From: Pseudeuparius sepicola | Lineage: Eukaryota; Arthropoda; Insecta; Coleoptera; Anthribidae | Length of the DNA stretch: 64,000 nt | Direction: 5' to 3' | Assembly: GCA_963920635.1 (NCBI GenBank) | Contig: OY987302.1 | Location: forward strand, 41,915,500 to 41,979,499 | Shown: in pieces, positions 43,294-53,839 of the stretch | Layout of the letters: the number at the start of each line of letters is the position of its first letter | How positions within the stretch are numbered: the stretch's first letter is position 1 | Made by a program: the position numbers and the translations under genes | Notes under the pieces: generated by a model | The model's database searches: none | What the model saw: the letters and a program-made list of their open reading frames with translations, nothing else | What the model was told of the DNA's origin: nothing

Positions 43294-44544
43294 ATGATAC
43301 AATACCTAGCCTGCCTCTGCATCACGGGGGCCCTCGGGACCGCCCCCTCCCGAGCCCTCGAGACCCTGGTGGGTCTCCCGCCATTGCGTGCGGTGGTGGA
43401 GTATGAGGCGGCTAAGGCGGCCCTCAGATTAGAGGGCCTTAACATCTGGGTTTCTGGGAGTCCACCTGGTGGGCATCAGAGGCTATGGTCTGAGCTGAAG
43501 GAGGCGCTTCCCATCCTTGACATGAGAAGGGATGTGAAGGAGCCTTCTATTGGCTTTTATGATAGACTCTCCTTCTCCTTCCCCGAAAGGAAGGAGTGGA
43601 TGGAGGAGAACTTCAGTACCCAGAAAGGACTAGTCTGGTACACAGACGGGTCCAAGATGGGGAAAGGAATGGGGGCCGGAGCCTATTGTAAGGAACTGGC
43701 CTGTAAACTTACAGTCTCCCTTGGAGAACACACTACGGTGTTCCAGGCGGAGCTGTTTGCCATTATGCTGCGGGCGGAGGAATCACTCAAACTCCAGGTC
43801 GAGAGGAGCGAGGTGACCTTCTACTCCGACAGCAAAGCAGCCCTTCTAGCGCTGCGAGCAAACCGCACCACATCTCCTCTGGTAGAGGAATGTCGAGCGA
43901 ATTTGCTTAAACTGGTGGCCGCAGGGAATAAGGTGACTCTGTCCTGGGTGCCTGGGCATTCGGGCATTGAGGGAAATGAGACTGCCGACCTCTTGGCCAG
44001 GGAGGGATCTATGAGCAGGCCGATGGGACCGGAACCCCTTTTGGGGATCGCCCCTCGGGTAGCGATTGGAGTCTTGGACGAGTGGCTACAGAGCAGATTC
44101 GTCGAGGAATGGCTCAGAGCTCCAGGGATGAGGCAGGTGAGGCTCATGATCCGTGGGCCATCGCCTGCCTTGTCCCGGGAATTGCTGGGTCTGCCAAGAA
44201 AGGAGGTTAAGGGTTTGGTGAGGGTCCTCACTGGGCACTGTCGCCTAGCCCGCCACCTACACCTCATTGGGGTGGAGGAGGAGCGGGAATGCAGATGGTG
44301 CCTAGAAGAAGAGGAGACCCCCCACCACCTAGTAACAAGGTGCCCTGTGCTCGACAGGGTCAGATTCGAGTCCTTCGGCATGGCTAGGCAGTGCGCTGAG
44401 GACGTGTATGGTGTCAGGTTGGGGGGGCTGCGGGCCTTCATCAAGAAGGCCGGCATGCTGGAAGCCCTTTGTTACCGGCCGTGGGGGAACAATGGGCCCA
44501 TGGAGGCCTACGTGCCGGGCCGATCAGAGGCGGCCACCCCTTAA
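43294..44544 (+). CDS. non-LTR retrotransposon RNase H and zinc-knuckle end, 5'-truncated
   Basis: An uninterrupted 416-codon frame begins in the RT thumb/connection (CITGALGTAPSRALETLVGL-type). The RNase H catalytic set is complete: Asp in WYTDGSKMG, Glu in FQAELFAI, Asp in FYSDSKAALLAL, then the WVPGHSGIEGNETAD box. A CCHC knuckle CRWCLEEEETPHHLVTRC lies near the end. This fits the C terminus of ORF2 in RNase H-bearing non-LTR clades (I/R1/LOA type). Fingers, palm and endonuclease are missing, so it is a 5'-truncated insertion. GC content is strikingly higher than all flanks, and (GAT)n follows the stop. It lies antisense in VAP intron 3. The true element edge is probably near 43305; the ATG at 43294 is likely host sequence. 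Confidence 0.88.
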   Translation: MIQYLACLCITGALGTAPSRALETLVGLPPLRAVVEYEAAKAALRLEGLNIWVSGSPPGGHQRLWSELKEALPILDMRRDVKEPSIGFYDRLSFSFPERKEWMEENFSTQKGLVWYTDGSKMGKGMGAGAYCKELACKLTVSLGEHTTVFQAELFAIMLRAEESLKLQVERSEVTFYSDSKAALLALRANRTTSPLVEECRANLLKLVAAGNKVTLSWVPGHSGIEGNETADLLAREGSMSRPMGPEPLLGIAPRVAIGVLDEWLQSRFVEEWLRAPGMRQVRLMIRGPSPALSRELLGLPRKEVKGLVRVLTGHCRLARHLHLIGVEEERECRWCLEEEETPHHLVTRCPVLDRVRFESFGMARQCAEDVYGVRLGGLRAFIKKAGMLEALCYRPWGNNGPMEAYVPGRSEAATP

Positions 44545-44566
44545 TTTGATGATGATGATGATGAGG
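44545..44566 (+). repeat. (GAT)n 3' tail of the non-LTR element
   Basis: TTGATGATGATGATGATGAGG follows the stop by a few bases, like the simple-repeat tails of I-type elements. Confidence 0.65.
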
Positions 44567-44929
44567 TCTGAATAATCTCGGACATCATCCAATCGACTTA
44601 GTAAACAAGCCGATTCATCATCCATCGGACGGTAGAAATAAGGTTATGTGTCACATATTCCTTCCTATTCCCATTCCTTTTTTTATAACATCATCCGGTT
44701 TTTTCGAACTTTCCAAAAGCAATGTTTTCAGTGAAAAATTGAGCTTAAGTTATCCCATTTGAAGCCCGTATGTCAATTTTTGTTTTGTACTTTTTGTTCG
44801 CTCATAGTAACCCTAAATACCTAAAATAGGAGGAATTTCCATGGCAGGTGTTATTACCTACCTTCACTGCAGAAGTGGCAAATTCTTGGGTTCAAAACCT
44901 TTTAGCACAATGAAGCAAAAACAAAGGAA

Positions 44930-45120
44930 ATCACGTTATTTGGTTACAGTGTGTGACAATGCTCCCCATGATTCAAGATTAATAACAGCTCCAAATGAAC
45001 CAGAAGTAATCTATTGAAGCTAGAACCATATTCGCCTATGCTGAATCCTATCAAGACGATTTGTTTCAAGATAGAAACACACATTAAAACTAATCTTGTG
45101 AGTTCACCAGTAGCTGCGCC
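44930..45120 (+). pseudogene. Tc1/mariner-type DDE transposase fragment
   Basis: Reading on the + strand gives VTVCDNAPHDS (second catalytic Asp region) and, after stops, LEPYSPMLNPIKTICFKIE, the block that normally reads NPIE with the third catalytic residue. Here Glu is replaced by Lys. Only this end of the gene is visible. Confidence 0.65.
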
Positions 45121-45320
45121 TGGCATTATGGAACAAATCTGGAGAAAATCATTGAGTACACCACAAACACAATCGTTAAAACTCCTGGTCCAGAACCAAT
45201 TACCATGTTGTTTGATGCTGGATGATTCGGCTGCCCCAACAATGAAGAACCCAGGAAGACCTAAACGACCTGGGAGGAATGATTGGTTAAGCACCAGAAG
45301 GATCATCACATTTGGAGTGC

Positions 45321-45893
45321 TGGACAGTCAGCTACTTCCAACCTTACAAATCGCCAGGTGTGGACGGGATATTTCCTGCTCTGCTGCAGCAGGCAAAAAA
45401 TGCAATTTTACTTCACTTATTAAAAAGTTGGGCCGCAAAGACCCACTTCCTAATTCATATTGACCGATTAGACTAACTTCATTTCTGCTGAAAATTTACT
45501 GGTCAATCTCACTACCAATATGCCTATCAAACAGGTAAATCAACAGAACTGGCTCTCGACAGTCTTGTGGGGAAGATCTCACAATCTTCAGAAGCCAAAG
45601 AAATTACGGTAGCATTATTTCTTGACATGGAGGGGGCATTTAACAATGCACTCCCTGAATCACCCTTTGAGGCCTTTCTGTGATCGCTCCTGGTGGATCT
45701 GCTGGCAATCGTTGCCCTCCATGAGGTTGAGGCCTATGAAGATGATCTGGTTATTCTAGCTAAAGGCAGAGAGGAAGGAGCAATAACTGAATTCCTGCAA
45801 GAAACATTAGATCAACAAATGGTGGAGTTGGGAACATCTCAACGTCAATTCACACAAAACAGTTATAGTCCCATTCACAAGAAGGAAGCTTGA
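45321..45893 (+). pseudogene. non-LTR reverse transcriptase fragment with internal deletion
   Basis: Scattered over two frames are YKSPGVDGIFPALLQ (fingers), TGKSTELALDSLVGKI, the motif-A segment ALFLDMEGAFNNA, and then directly AYEDDLVILAKGREEGAI, the motif-C region (Y-E-D-D). The roughly 70 residues between motifs A and C are missing. Jockey/I-type pattern; clearly dead. Confidence 0.75.
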
Positions 45894-45980
45894 GAACTTG
45901 ATCCCACTTTCCATCCAAGGGGATTGAAGCCCAAGAATATGTACTGGCTGTATGTGACGGTCATCACACCTATGATGACA

Positions 45981-46128
45981 TACAGTTTGTTCAGCGAATG
46001 TTCGGCCCTGTCACAACTCCCGTCCTTGTCTGACTCGTGAATATACGACCGATATCCATCTTATATTCACGAGTAAGACAAGGATGGGAGTTGTGACATA
46101 GGGCCGAACATTCGCTGAACAAACTGTA
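45981..46128. mobile_element. palindromic MITE, CAGTTTGTTC ends, TA flanks
   Basis: CAGTTTGTTCAGCGAATGTT at the left is mirrored exactly at the right, and the arms of about 65 bp pair over their length. TA is present on both sides (45981-45982, 46127-46128). A lone end of the same family lies at about 55154-55182. Confidence 0.82.
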
Positions 46129-46139
46129 CGCGTCAGTTG

Positions 46140-47340
46140 TCTCGTGGTCAAAAGCACAGCAAACAACGGCTAGGGCAAAACTGTCTACAATACAAAGACA
46201 AGCCAGCTTAGTGGTAACTGGTCCAACTTCCAGGCAGGTGAATGCAATTGAGATGTGTGCAGAGAGGTTGATAGATTTGATTTGAATATCTTCACCAATG
46301 TCTTTGGGGGCAGTATTTCGCAGGTTTGCCATATTAACATAGTTTTTATAGGTAGATTTATTTCTGATAACATTAAATTACCGTACATATTTAAAGAAAA
46401 TCATACTATGCACAGACTAATGTGAATTGCAGAGGAATAAGTACTATTTTGGAACTAGGGGATGATCTGTAAGATCTGAACTAAAAAATTGGTTTAAAGC
46501 ATCAAAGCAAACCGATAGTCCACTATGCAAAGAATAAACTGAAAAATATAATGCCTTCTGTGCTTACTTACACTAAAACTAGGCTTGGACTTCATTTTAA
46601 ATCAAAAGGTATGAAAATGTTTTCGTTTACTTTTTAGACTGGCGTTTTTTAGAAAATTTATGAGAATATGTGACATGTAAACTTGTCAATATAGGGACAT
46701 AACCAACAAACATTTTATTTTATTTTGGATATTAAATTCGTTGTAACAGACACATTTGAATGTTTTTACTTTATAAATATAAAATATTATGTAACAATGG
46801 TATTTGTGGTACCTGTGCTGATAGCTTGAAACAGCGCTATGTTTAATAGTGTTGGTACAGCCAATACTGCCCACTTTTCCCCTACCTAGATAAATCACTT
46901 TGAAAGCTGGTTACAGTAGCAACACACACGGCGTATATTTTTCCGTGCTTGTTACTCTAAAATTTGAAGACAGTAGCAGTAGACCAACTTCCACTTTCTT
47001 CAGCTTCAGAACCTGTCGTAAAATTAATCAACTGATTCCAAAAATACTTAAAATCCCGGGCCGTAAATAGGGGGGGGGGGAAGGTTGGAGGTTCAACCCC
47101 CAATTTTCTATGTTTCAGTAATACTATTTGTCCTTCAATTTTCTAAACAATTTCGCCTGGCGCGCATTTTAATAAACAAACACCTCCTTTTAACACCTGC
47201 CTTTAAAAATCAATAATATTATTTATGGGCCCACCAGGAAATAAATTTCTATATTGATCTATATTATATATGTTGTTAATTATTGTCTAATTTTCTCAAC
47301 AGTTGTTTCATTAATTTTATCACTCGACTTGTACAAACAC
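46140..47340. other. no gene seen
   Basis: AT-rich intronic sequence of VAP with a G run near 47071-47080. No recognisable domain or terminal repeat. Confidence 0.4.
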
Positions 47341-47365
47341 TTTATGTATTGTTTACCAATAAATG

Positions 47366-47407
<42 letters not shown>

Positions 47408-47408
47408 G
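47366..47408. repeat. (CTAT)n microsatellite
   Basis: About 10 uninterrupted TCTA/CTAT units ending in CGATA, in VAP intron 3. Likely length-polymorphic. Confidence 0.93.
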
Positions 47409-47649
47409 ATACGGATATTTAAATCATTATGGTTCCACAGTTAATTTTTTAATTTTAAACTATGTGACCTCGAAAATTTGAAAAATTTTCGCCTGCGGCG
47501 CAATTCTTGACAAGAAAAATTATTATTTTTTAAATTTTTTAAAAATCCTCCTATCAACAAAAGGTATCTACGGCCCTGTTAACATCATAGCACCACAGAT
47601 GTCTAATAATCGCAAAATGAAATTTAAAGAGAAGTTTCACGAAACTTAC

Positions 47650-47948
47650 TTCTTGCTCCTTTTTCTGCAACTCCGCGGAGGTATTGTGTCCCGGCATGGT
47701 GCCGCCTGACGTCGCCTGCTTTGGAGCCTCATTGCCTGTCTGATGTGCCGTTCCTCCAGCCGCGAATGTCTCTGGCTCGGGCGGCATCTCAAACACACAG
47801 CGCAGCTTCGAGTCCATTAACTGCTCAGGTAAGATGTCCTTCCATAACTGGTCCAGGTTGATGTCACCGTCGGGTGCAAATACCGTCTGCACCATGAACT
47901 TGTGCTTGTTCTTCTCGGCCGGATCAAATAGGAATGGCTGCAGCGAGA
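47650..47948 (-). CDS. Vap33: VAP, coding exon 3: MSP domain end and linker
   Basis: Acceptor CTTCCTTCCAG|TC completes the Ile70 codon; donor CAAGAA|GTAAGT, leaving phase 0. Residues 70-169. It carries the conserved [19 protein letters not shown] strand; K86 and M88 correspond to the VAP residues that grip the FFAT motif of partner proteins. The [14 protein letters not shown] end of the MSP fold follows. A Gly/Thr/Pro-rich linker ([20 protein letters not shown]) leads to the coiled coil. VAPs link the ER to lipid-transfer proteins, and secreted MSP fragments act as signals in flies and worms. Confidence 0.94.
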
Positions 47949-48450
47949 CTGGAAGGAAGACTATGAAGTTACACATGTGAGAGGATCGAGTAAAACATTT
48001 ACTTTCTACCTTCTAACTTTTTACTTTTGTCATTTATAAGGTTATAAGTTCAAACTACAGTGTCCACAGTGTCCTATATCTGCAACTTTTTTTGTCTAGT
48101 AAATAATAACTGATTTAAGAAAATGGAGCATTACAGTAATGCGTATAGTCAAAATTCAAACAGATCGTGTGAATTTGAATGAATACTGTAAGGACTTGCT
48201 AGCTGAGTCTACGTGTGACATGTGACCCTTTGCCTGGTTGTAGCTAATGGCACTGAAACTATAGCTTTCACCTGTTTTGCCTTCACATTTACTGATTTTC
48301 TTGGCACCGTAATACTGACTATTTAGACTTGTATATAATATGTACTTTCCGATGAGGCAACCATAGCCCTCCCCAGGGCATATAGCTGCTTTTATTATCA
48401 ATACATTACAGTTACTATATTAGCTTTATTCCAAAAGATAGTTGTGAACC

Positions 48451-48535
48451 AATTCTAGCGAATCAGAATGCAGAAAAGTAATTCCAGAACTGTTACCAAC
48501 CAATTTGATCGCCGAGAACCAGTTCAGAACTGCTG
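48451..48535. repeat. dispersed repeat in VAP intron 2
   Basis: TTCTAGCGAATCAGAATGCA and the following CAGAACTG phrases match, inverted and diverged, about 57541-57612 upstream of VAP. Confidence 0.5.
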
Positions 48536-48964
48536 TGGGAACAAACCCATTACTATATAATTTAGAATTACCCTCTATATTAGTGCCTTGTTGATACAAA
48601 TTTATTGTTTCAATGCATTACTATAGACCCCACTCTTGACCTCTGAATATTTATTTTCTGACAAAAGCTGTGTGAGCAAAGTGAGCGGGCAAGCCAGAAA
48701 TCAAACAAACTTAATAAAGCTACAGTTTTTTTCAAGCAAAATAATGCTATGAGCCACACAAGTCCTCTTTATTAAGTGCATTAAAGTGCTAAAAAACTTA
48801 GATTTCTAATTTGAAGTATACTTTGCCACTTTTACAAGAGAAAATGCTAAATTTTATTGAAAACTTTATAAAAATTAAACAGTATTTAACATCAAAAACA
48901 ATCTTACTTTCATAGCAAAATGCTCAGAAAAAAATACTCTGTAGCTAAATCCAAAGATACTTAC

Positions 48965-49117
48965 TTGCTATTTCTGTAGATTTGAAAGGTTCAAGTACTC
49001 CAGAATTTGGACGAACGCAATACTTCCTCGGAGCAGTGGTCTTAATTTTAAACAAAACTTTCTTATCCGATGGGTTTGTTAGCTTCATGTAAGATGTAAC
49101 TGGATCATTGAATGGTC
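48965..49117 (-). CDS. Vap33: VAP, coding exon 2: MSP domain core
   Basis: Acceptor ATATTTCAG|GA; donor AGCAA|GTAAGT. It contributes residues 19-70: [20 protein letters not shown], then [20 protein letters not shown], the VAP signature. Pro55 in CVRPN is the position equivalent to human VAPB Pro56, whose change to Ser causes motor-neuron disease; here it is the normal Pro. Lys44 and Lys42 belong to the FFAT-binding basic face. Confidence 0.95.
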
Positions 49118-49902
49118 CTGAAATATAAAATTTGATTCAGCGGATAATATGTCATTTTTTCTATCAATAGAGAATTTCACTAGATTATAATACATTCTGT
49201 AATTTTTATTACTTCATTTAAACACAGTGTTCCGTTATTGCTTGTGAACACTTCAGAAATCTATGAAGAGCACTATATTTTTAGATTGACCTAAGAGAAA
49301 ATATTTCAATCACCCTAACAAAATAGTAACACTACTATTTCGTTAGGGTGATTATTCCATGGGTAGCTATGGTTTTTTAAAAAGGCATCATGTGGTGTTA
49401 CTTCAAACCTCTGTATATCAAAATTAACACAAAGAAAGATTGGTTTTCTTTTTATAAATATGTTTCATTACAACAGAAATTGCTGCCAAAGTCAAGTGGT
49501 TTATCGCATCAGATATCAAGTGTGCCTTGAAAAATGTACAAAACAATTGAAAATACCCTGAAATTTCAAGACTTGATCAATTTAAGACCATTTGTAACAA
49601 AAATTCCAGCGTGAAGCAAGGCACAATAATTAGAAAAATCAAGCTAGCCATGAAAATCAACCTAAGAAAATTTACATGCATTATGGCTTTTTCGCCACAA
49701 CGACTTTGGCTTACACGGCTTCTCTCCTGGATGCCAATATTTTATATAAAATTTTTATTTAATTGATGCGTTAAATTCCTTCTTTTGAGGTTACCTTTTT
49801 CCACAACTACATACTGAGTTAAGTCTATGTCTAGAAAGCTTTGTTGGCTTAGCAAAATGTTTTACTGCTACCCAACTAGGGAGGTGCGTTGAGACATGTA
49901 GG

Positions 49903-50225
49903 TACAGGGTGGGCCAAATTGAACACTTTTAAAGGGAGACTCCTATTTTTAACGGAGATAGACGAAAACTGATATTGGTGTCTGACGCTCATTTTTTATG
50001 GTAAACTTAATGGCGAAAACCGAAAATCGCTATTTGCCACCGTTCTTGAGTTACAGAGCGTTCTTCGAAAATGTGCGTTTTCAGAAAGTGACCGTCACTT
50101 TTTTCAGGTTGAAAATTTTGTGTTTCTGTAAAAACATTTCTAAAGCACTTTTACGTAGAATCCAATGCAAGAGTTACTGATGAAAAAAATATATTTAAGT
50201 GTCGTTCAATTTGGCCCACCCTGTA
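49903..50225. mobile_element. 323-bp MITE, CAGGGTGGGCC ends, TA flanks
   Basis: CAGGGTGGGCCAAATTGAAC on the left and its inverse on the right form terminal repeats of about 25 bp, with TA outside each (49903-49904, 50224-50225). The interior is not palindromic and has no transposase. Confidence 0.82.
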
Positions 50226-50229
50226 CAGT

Positions 50230-51235
50230 TTTTTCCTGTTAATAAACTGTGTTTGCTGAGATGAGACTGTCAGTCATACCCTTCGTATCATATTCTTCAC
50301 TTCAAGATATGGATTATTTCCTCCGCTTAATAATATTGATCATCACTAAACCTTTAATCAACCTATATTAATATACCTATGTAATTTCAATTATTCCACT
50401 CATTTACCTTATAGAGCAAAATTTATTCATTTAGTAGTAGGAGAGGATATTCATAATAGAAATACCTATGTTTCATGGAGAGGCAAAATTTTTAATGATG
50501 TTTTAAACAGGTTTAGGTAGTTGGTATAGTATTTCTAAAGTCACTTGGAACAGCATAAAAACCTGTGAATTTTATACGGGTGATTTCGGCTGATAAGTCT
50601 GGTATTTTTACCAGTAGCAGAGCATGGTAAAAGCTATGAAATAGATCGCGCCTCATATATCACTGTGTTTCAAGTGAATTCATTTATATTTTACCAGGGT
50701 AGCTCGAGAACAGACTGTTCCGGCAATAAAATACGAGTCAAAACACTTTTTTAACCATATTAAACCGCACCTCTGGTATTATAAGTAAAAGGAGATGAAG
50801 GAGACAGAGACGATAGATATTGTAGTAAAAACCATTGATTGCATGCTCGCCTAATATAATATATCACCAATACTTGCATGGGCTACACTGTTCGACAGCC
50901 GGCCACTTGTACAGCGAAAGGCGATGGATAGGCGTGCGATAATTTCACAGATTTTAGGATATACTTGCGTAAATAGTTGTAATCCATATGGCTTTTTAGA
51001 GCTTTCAACAATATTGTATGGTGCATTATCCTTTACGTTGTGTTTGACGACAACCTTAAAAAACCCTTAAAAGTGAAATATTATGTTGCTTTTAGAATAT
51101 GTATATCTTTAAAAAACTGCGTGATGCTTATGTCCTATATTGAGTTTTTTTTATGGAATTAGAGTTTTTTATGCTGTTTCAAGTGACTTTAAAAATACTG
51201 ATTAAACAAAATGAATATTTAGTGTCCCCATTATA
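50230..51235. other. no gene seen
   Basis: AT-rich part of VAP intron 1 without recognisable features. Confidence 0.4.
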
Positions 51236-51240
51236 ATTTT

Positions 51241-51402
51241 GAAAGAAATGGCTCGTGGCATATGGGACAAAATGCTTTGGTAATTGGCAACACCAAACAC
51301 ACCTCCGAAAGACCCAAACATAATTTCCATTAGAAATTGGAAACTAGTTTGGTGTTGCCAATTACCACAGCATTTTGTCCCATATGCCACGAGCCATTTC
51401 TT
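51241..51402. mobile_element. 162-bp palindromic MITE
   Basis: GAAATGGCTCGTGGCATATG and its inverse form the ends; the arms of about 58 bp are nearly perfect (shared inner TTGGTAATTGGCAACACC-type phrase) with a loop of about 45 nt. Confidence 0.85.
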
Positions 51403-51409
51403 TTAAAAA

Positions 51410-52640
51410 TACTATAACCAATATGCGCTGCAGGTGAAATTTTTTTAGAAATGTTGAGGGAAAATACTTAAAACGAGTCTTCGGAAATCCCAAAACCAGA
51501 GGAAAATCTGAAAAACTGGGGTTGACACTCCGCTATGCAGAACATTATGAACAAAGATTGCCTATCTACTTTAAAAGCTTGAGCTTTGGTGAAACATCAT
51601 AGTCTCATATTTTTCCATTATGTGTATATTCATGAAACTGTTTGTGCATCTAAGCAAGGACTATACCATAGACAACTTTCTCACAGCTTAAGTGACTTAA
51701 CCAATGTTTCACATAGCTGCCTTTTCATGACAGCATTCAAAAATAAAACAAATTTTTCAACGTAGCATAACTGAGATCCTCTCAAAGAGGCTCTGGACAA
51801 TAGATCTTACATGGCTGTTGGATCTCAAATTTCTGTCAATTTGTAATCCAAGATGTTTCCACACTTCACATTATGCTCTTAATTGTATATTTACTGAGTT
51901 ACAAGGTGTTAAAAGTGAACTTTTCGAATATTTCATAAACAACCAAAATCTGGTAAAAAGACTGGTATAAAATGTTATTTGAAAAAAAAATGGAGCAATC
52001 CAAATATCCAATATAAAAGGATGATGAGTGTCAAAATGTCAAGTGACGTATGTCAATAATCTGTGGTCCCATTTAAAACACTAGCAGAAGTAGATATTTG
52101 TTCTTATTCCCGTTTGTCCAGACTAGGCCTGGAAGTTTGGATGACCCTGTATATGGGTCGCCCTGTATTGACGTCAGTGACATACAGAGGCAACAGATCA
52201 CCATGCCACCCAATCAAATAGCATTTTGCGTAATGGGGAAATGATAATGAAAATAAGAATAAGTCTGCAGGCCTATATAACACAAGTGCACTCTAGTAAA
52301 CTTTTATCGGGCATGTAAGATTTGAGGATGCTCTTATCTGTCAAACCATTGTGGTCAATAAACATATTTATTTACTCCCAAATATATGTAGTAGCCATGA
52401 GCAAATTTCACTTTCCCAACATGTACTTTTTCTCATTCCGGTACATCGAAAAGGACACATGATATAATTAATGTGTTAACGAGTATGTTAGCACTTAGTG
52501 GAACTTACATTCTTAAGCACAAGAACCACAGCGAGACCACAGTATTGAGACCATATCCATATCCATATACCTATTTATCTTACTACTTACTGAATAAATA
52601 ATAAATGCGTTAGCTCTGGCATAGTTCTACAGAACAAGTG
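51410..52640. other. no gene; loose repeat ends near 52140-52170
   Basis: AT-rich VAP intron 1. GACCCTGTATATGGGTCGCC and CCCTGTA near 52143-52169 look like right-hand ends of CAGGGT-type elements whose left ends were not found. Confidence 0.4.
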
Positions 52641-52652
52641 TCCAATAACGGC

Positions 52653-52900
52653 TTAACCTGTTTGGGACGGGCCGACACGCCAAGCGCATTCGCATAGGAC
52701 GGCGCTGGGAATCCAAAGGTCGGGGACGGCTGTCGTACTATTACGTCACCTCACGTTGGTATGCAGAAAGTGCTTCACGACGTGTTCAGTCAGTCTGGAA
52801 CCTCTTTCGTTAACCTCTCTACTCTCTACATTTATGTTCGGTTTTTAAATTTGGTCTATGTAAACGCCCTGTTCCCCAGATGAGAGAGTGAGAGATATAC
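52653..52900 (+). mobile_element. possible piggyBac-like MITE end
   Basis: TTAACCTGTTTGGGACGGGC resembles TTAACCCATTCGGGATGGTT at 54443. TTAA followed by CC and a GGGA-G core is a common layout for piggyBac-type termini. The opposite ends were not identified. Confidence 0.35.
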
Positions 52901-53073
52901 GTAGCTGGTCGGTGCATGGAGAGTATAATCTCCTATCAAAGAATTTTTGCGTGTGCTTTTACATTTTCATAAAATATTAAAAGGGGGATTAATTAATTAA
53001 TTTAAAAAATAATTAATCAATTAAACTACCCTATTCTAATAATTAAATTTAATATCATGGGTTATCGTCAGTG

Positions 53074-53400
53074 TCATTCATCGTTTGCATCTATAAAATG
53101 TCTAGGTCTTTTGTGAGGTAGTCTGTGGTCAATTTCGTACGTGCAAGCGTTCGTGAGTAGTCTGTTAGGGTGGTTAGTTGCAAAACACCAAGCGGCGCAC
53201 GCATACAATAAGGAGGGTCTTAACACTTGAGTATAAATTAAAACTTTGTTTTGAACATTCAGCTTCGAGTCTCTAGCTAACGTTGGGTATAATTTTGAGA
53301 GAGCTTCCTTAGCCATTTTTATCCGGAAGTCTATGTGGGAGTGCCACGTCAGTCTCCTATCTAGGGTGAGCCCTGGATAGACGACCTACATTTATGTGCG
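53074..53400 (-). pseudogene. Jockey-type reverse transcriptase C-terminal fragment
   Basis: The - strand reads YPGLTLDRRLTWHSHIDFRI, ALSKLYPTLARDSKLNVQNK and YTQVLRPSLLYACAAWCFAT, the conserved RT thumb of Jockey/CR1-type elements. It ends with HKRPRHFI, the usual tail motif. The segment between is shortened. Only this 3' portion is present. Confidence 0.78.
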
Positions 53401-53689
53401 TACCTGTGTTTTGAAAATTTCACACTCTTAAAAAATTTTAATATGTGAAAACTTTGTTATTTTAGTTTCCGCTTATTCATTTTCCTTATTTGTTAGGTAT
53501 CAAAACATTTCTTAATTTCCAACAATAGGCATTTGAACCTAGGTGTTGTTTTAGTGGCCTATATACAATTAACATCTAATAATGCGCTATTTGGACAAAA
53601 CCCCCAAACGACGCTTGGGGGGTCACAGACATTACTGAGATGTTCTGTCTTTGTCACGAACATGAAAACCAGGTATTGTGGGAGTCCAA

Positions 53690-53790
53690 TAAAATTAATT
53701 GGTAGCTTTTTGATTTACAAAAACTTGTCGCAATTTGGCATTGAATTATCTTACCAAAAACTTAAGACTTATTTTATTTTTTATTTTTTT
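53690..53790 (+). repeat. half copy of the composite foldback
   Basis: ACTTGTCGCAATTTGGCATT and TGAATTATCTTACCAAAAAC match one arm of the foldbacks at about 4330-4700 and 40610-40990; the partner arm is missing. Confidence 0.6.
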
Positions 53791-53839
53791 TGTTTTTCTT
53801 ATACGAGTAGTAGGAGTAGGCCTACTTTGGATAAATAAA

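Noticed and set aside
43821..44456. 211-codon - strand frame
   Set aside because: Complement of the RNase H coding frame; GC-rich DNA leaves antisense frames open by chance.
44944..45309. 121-codon - strand frame
   Set aside because: Antisense to the Tc1-type and RT fragments; no recognisable domain.
47254..47481. Small hydrophobic protein with YLSI repeats
   Set aside because: Translation of the (CTAT)n microsatellite.
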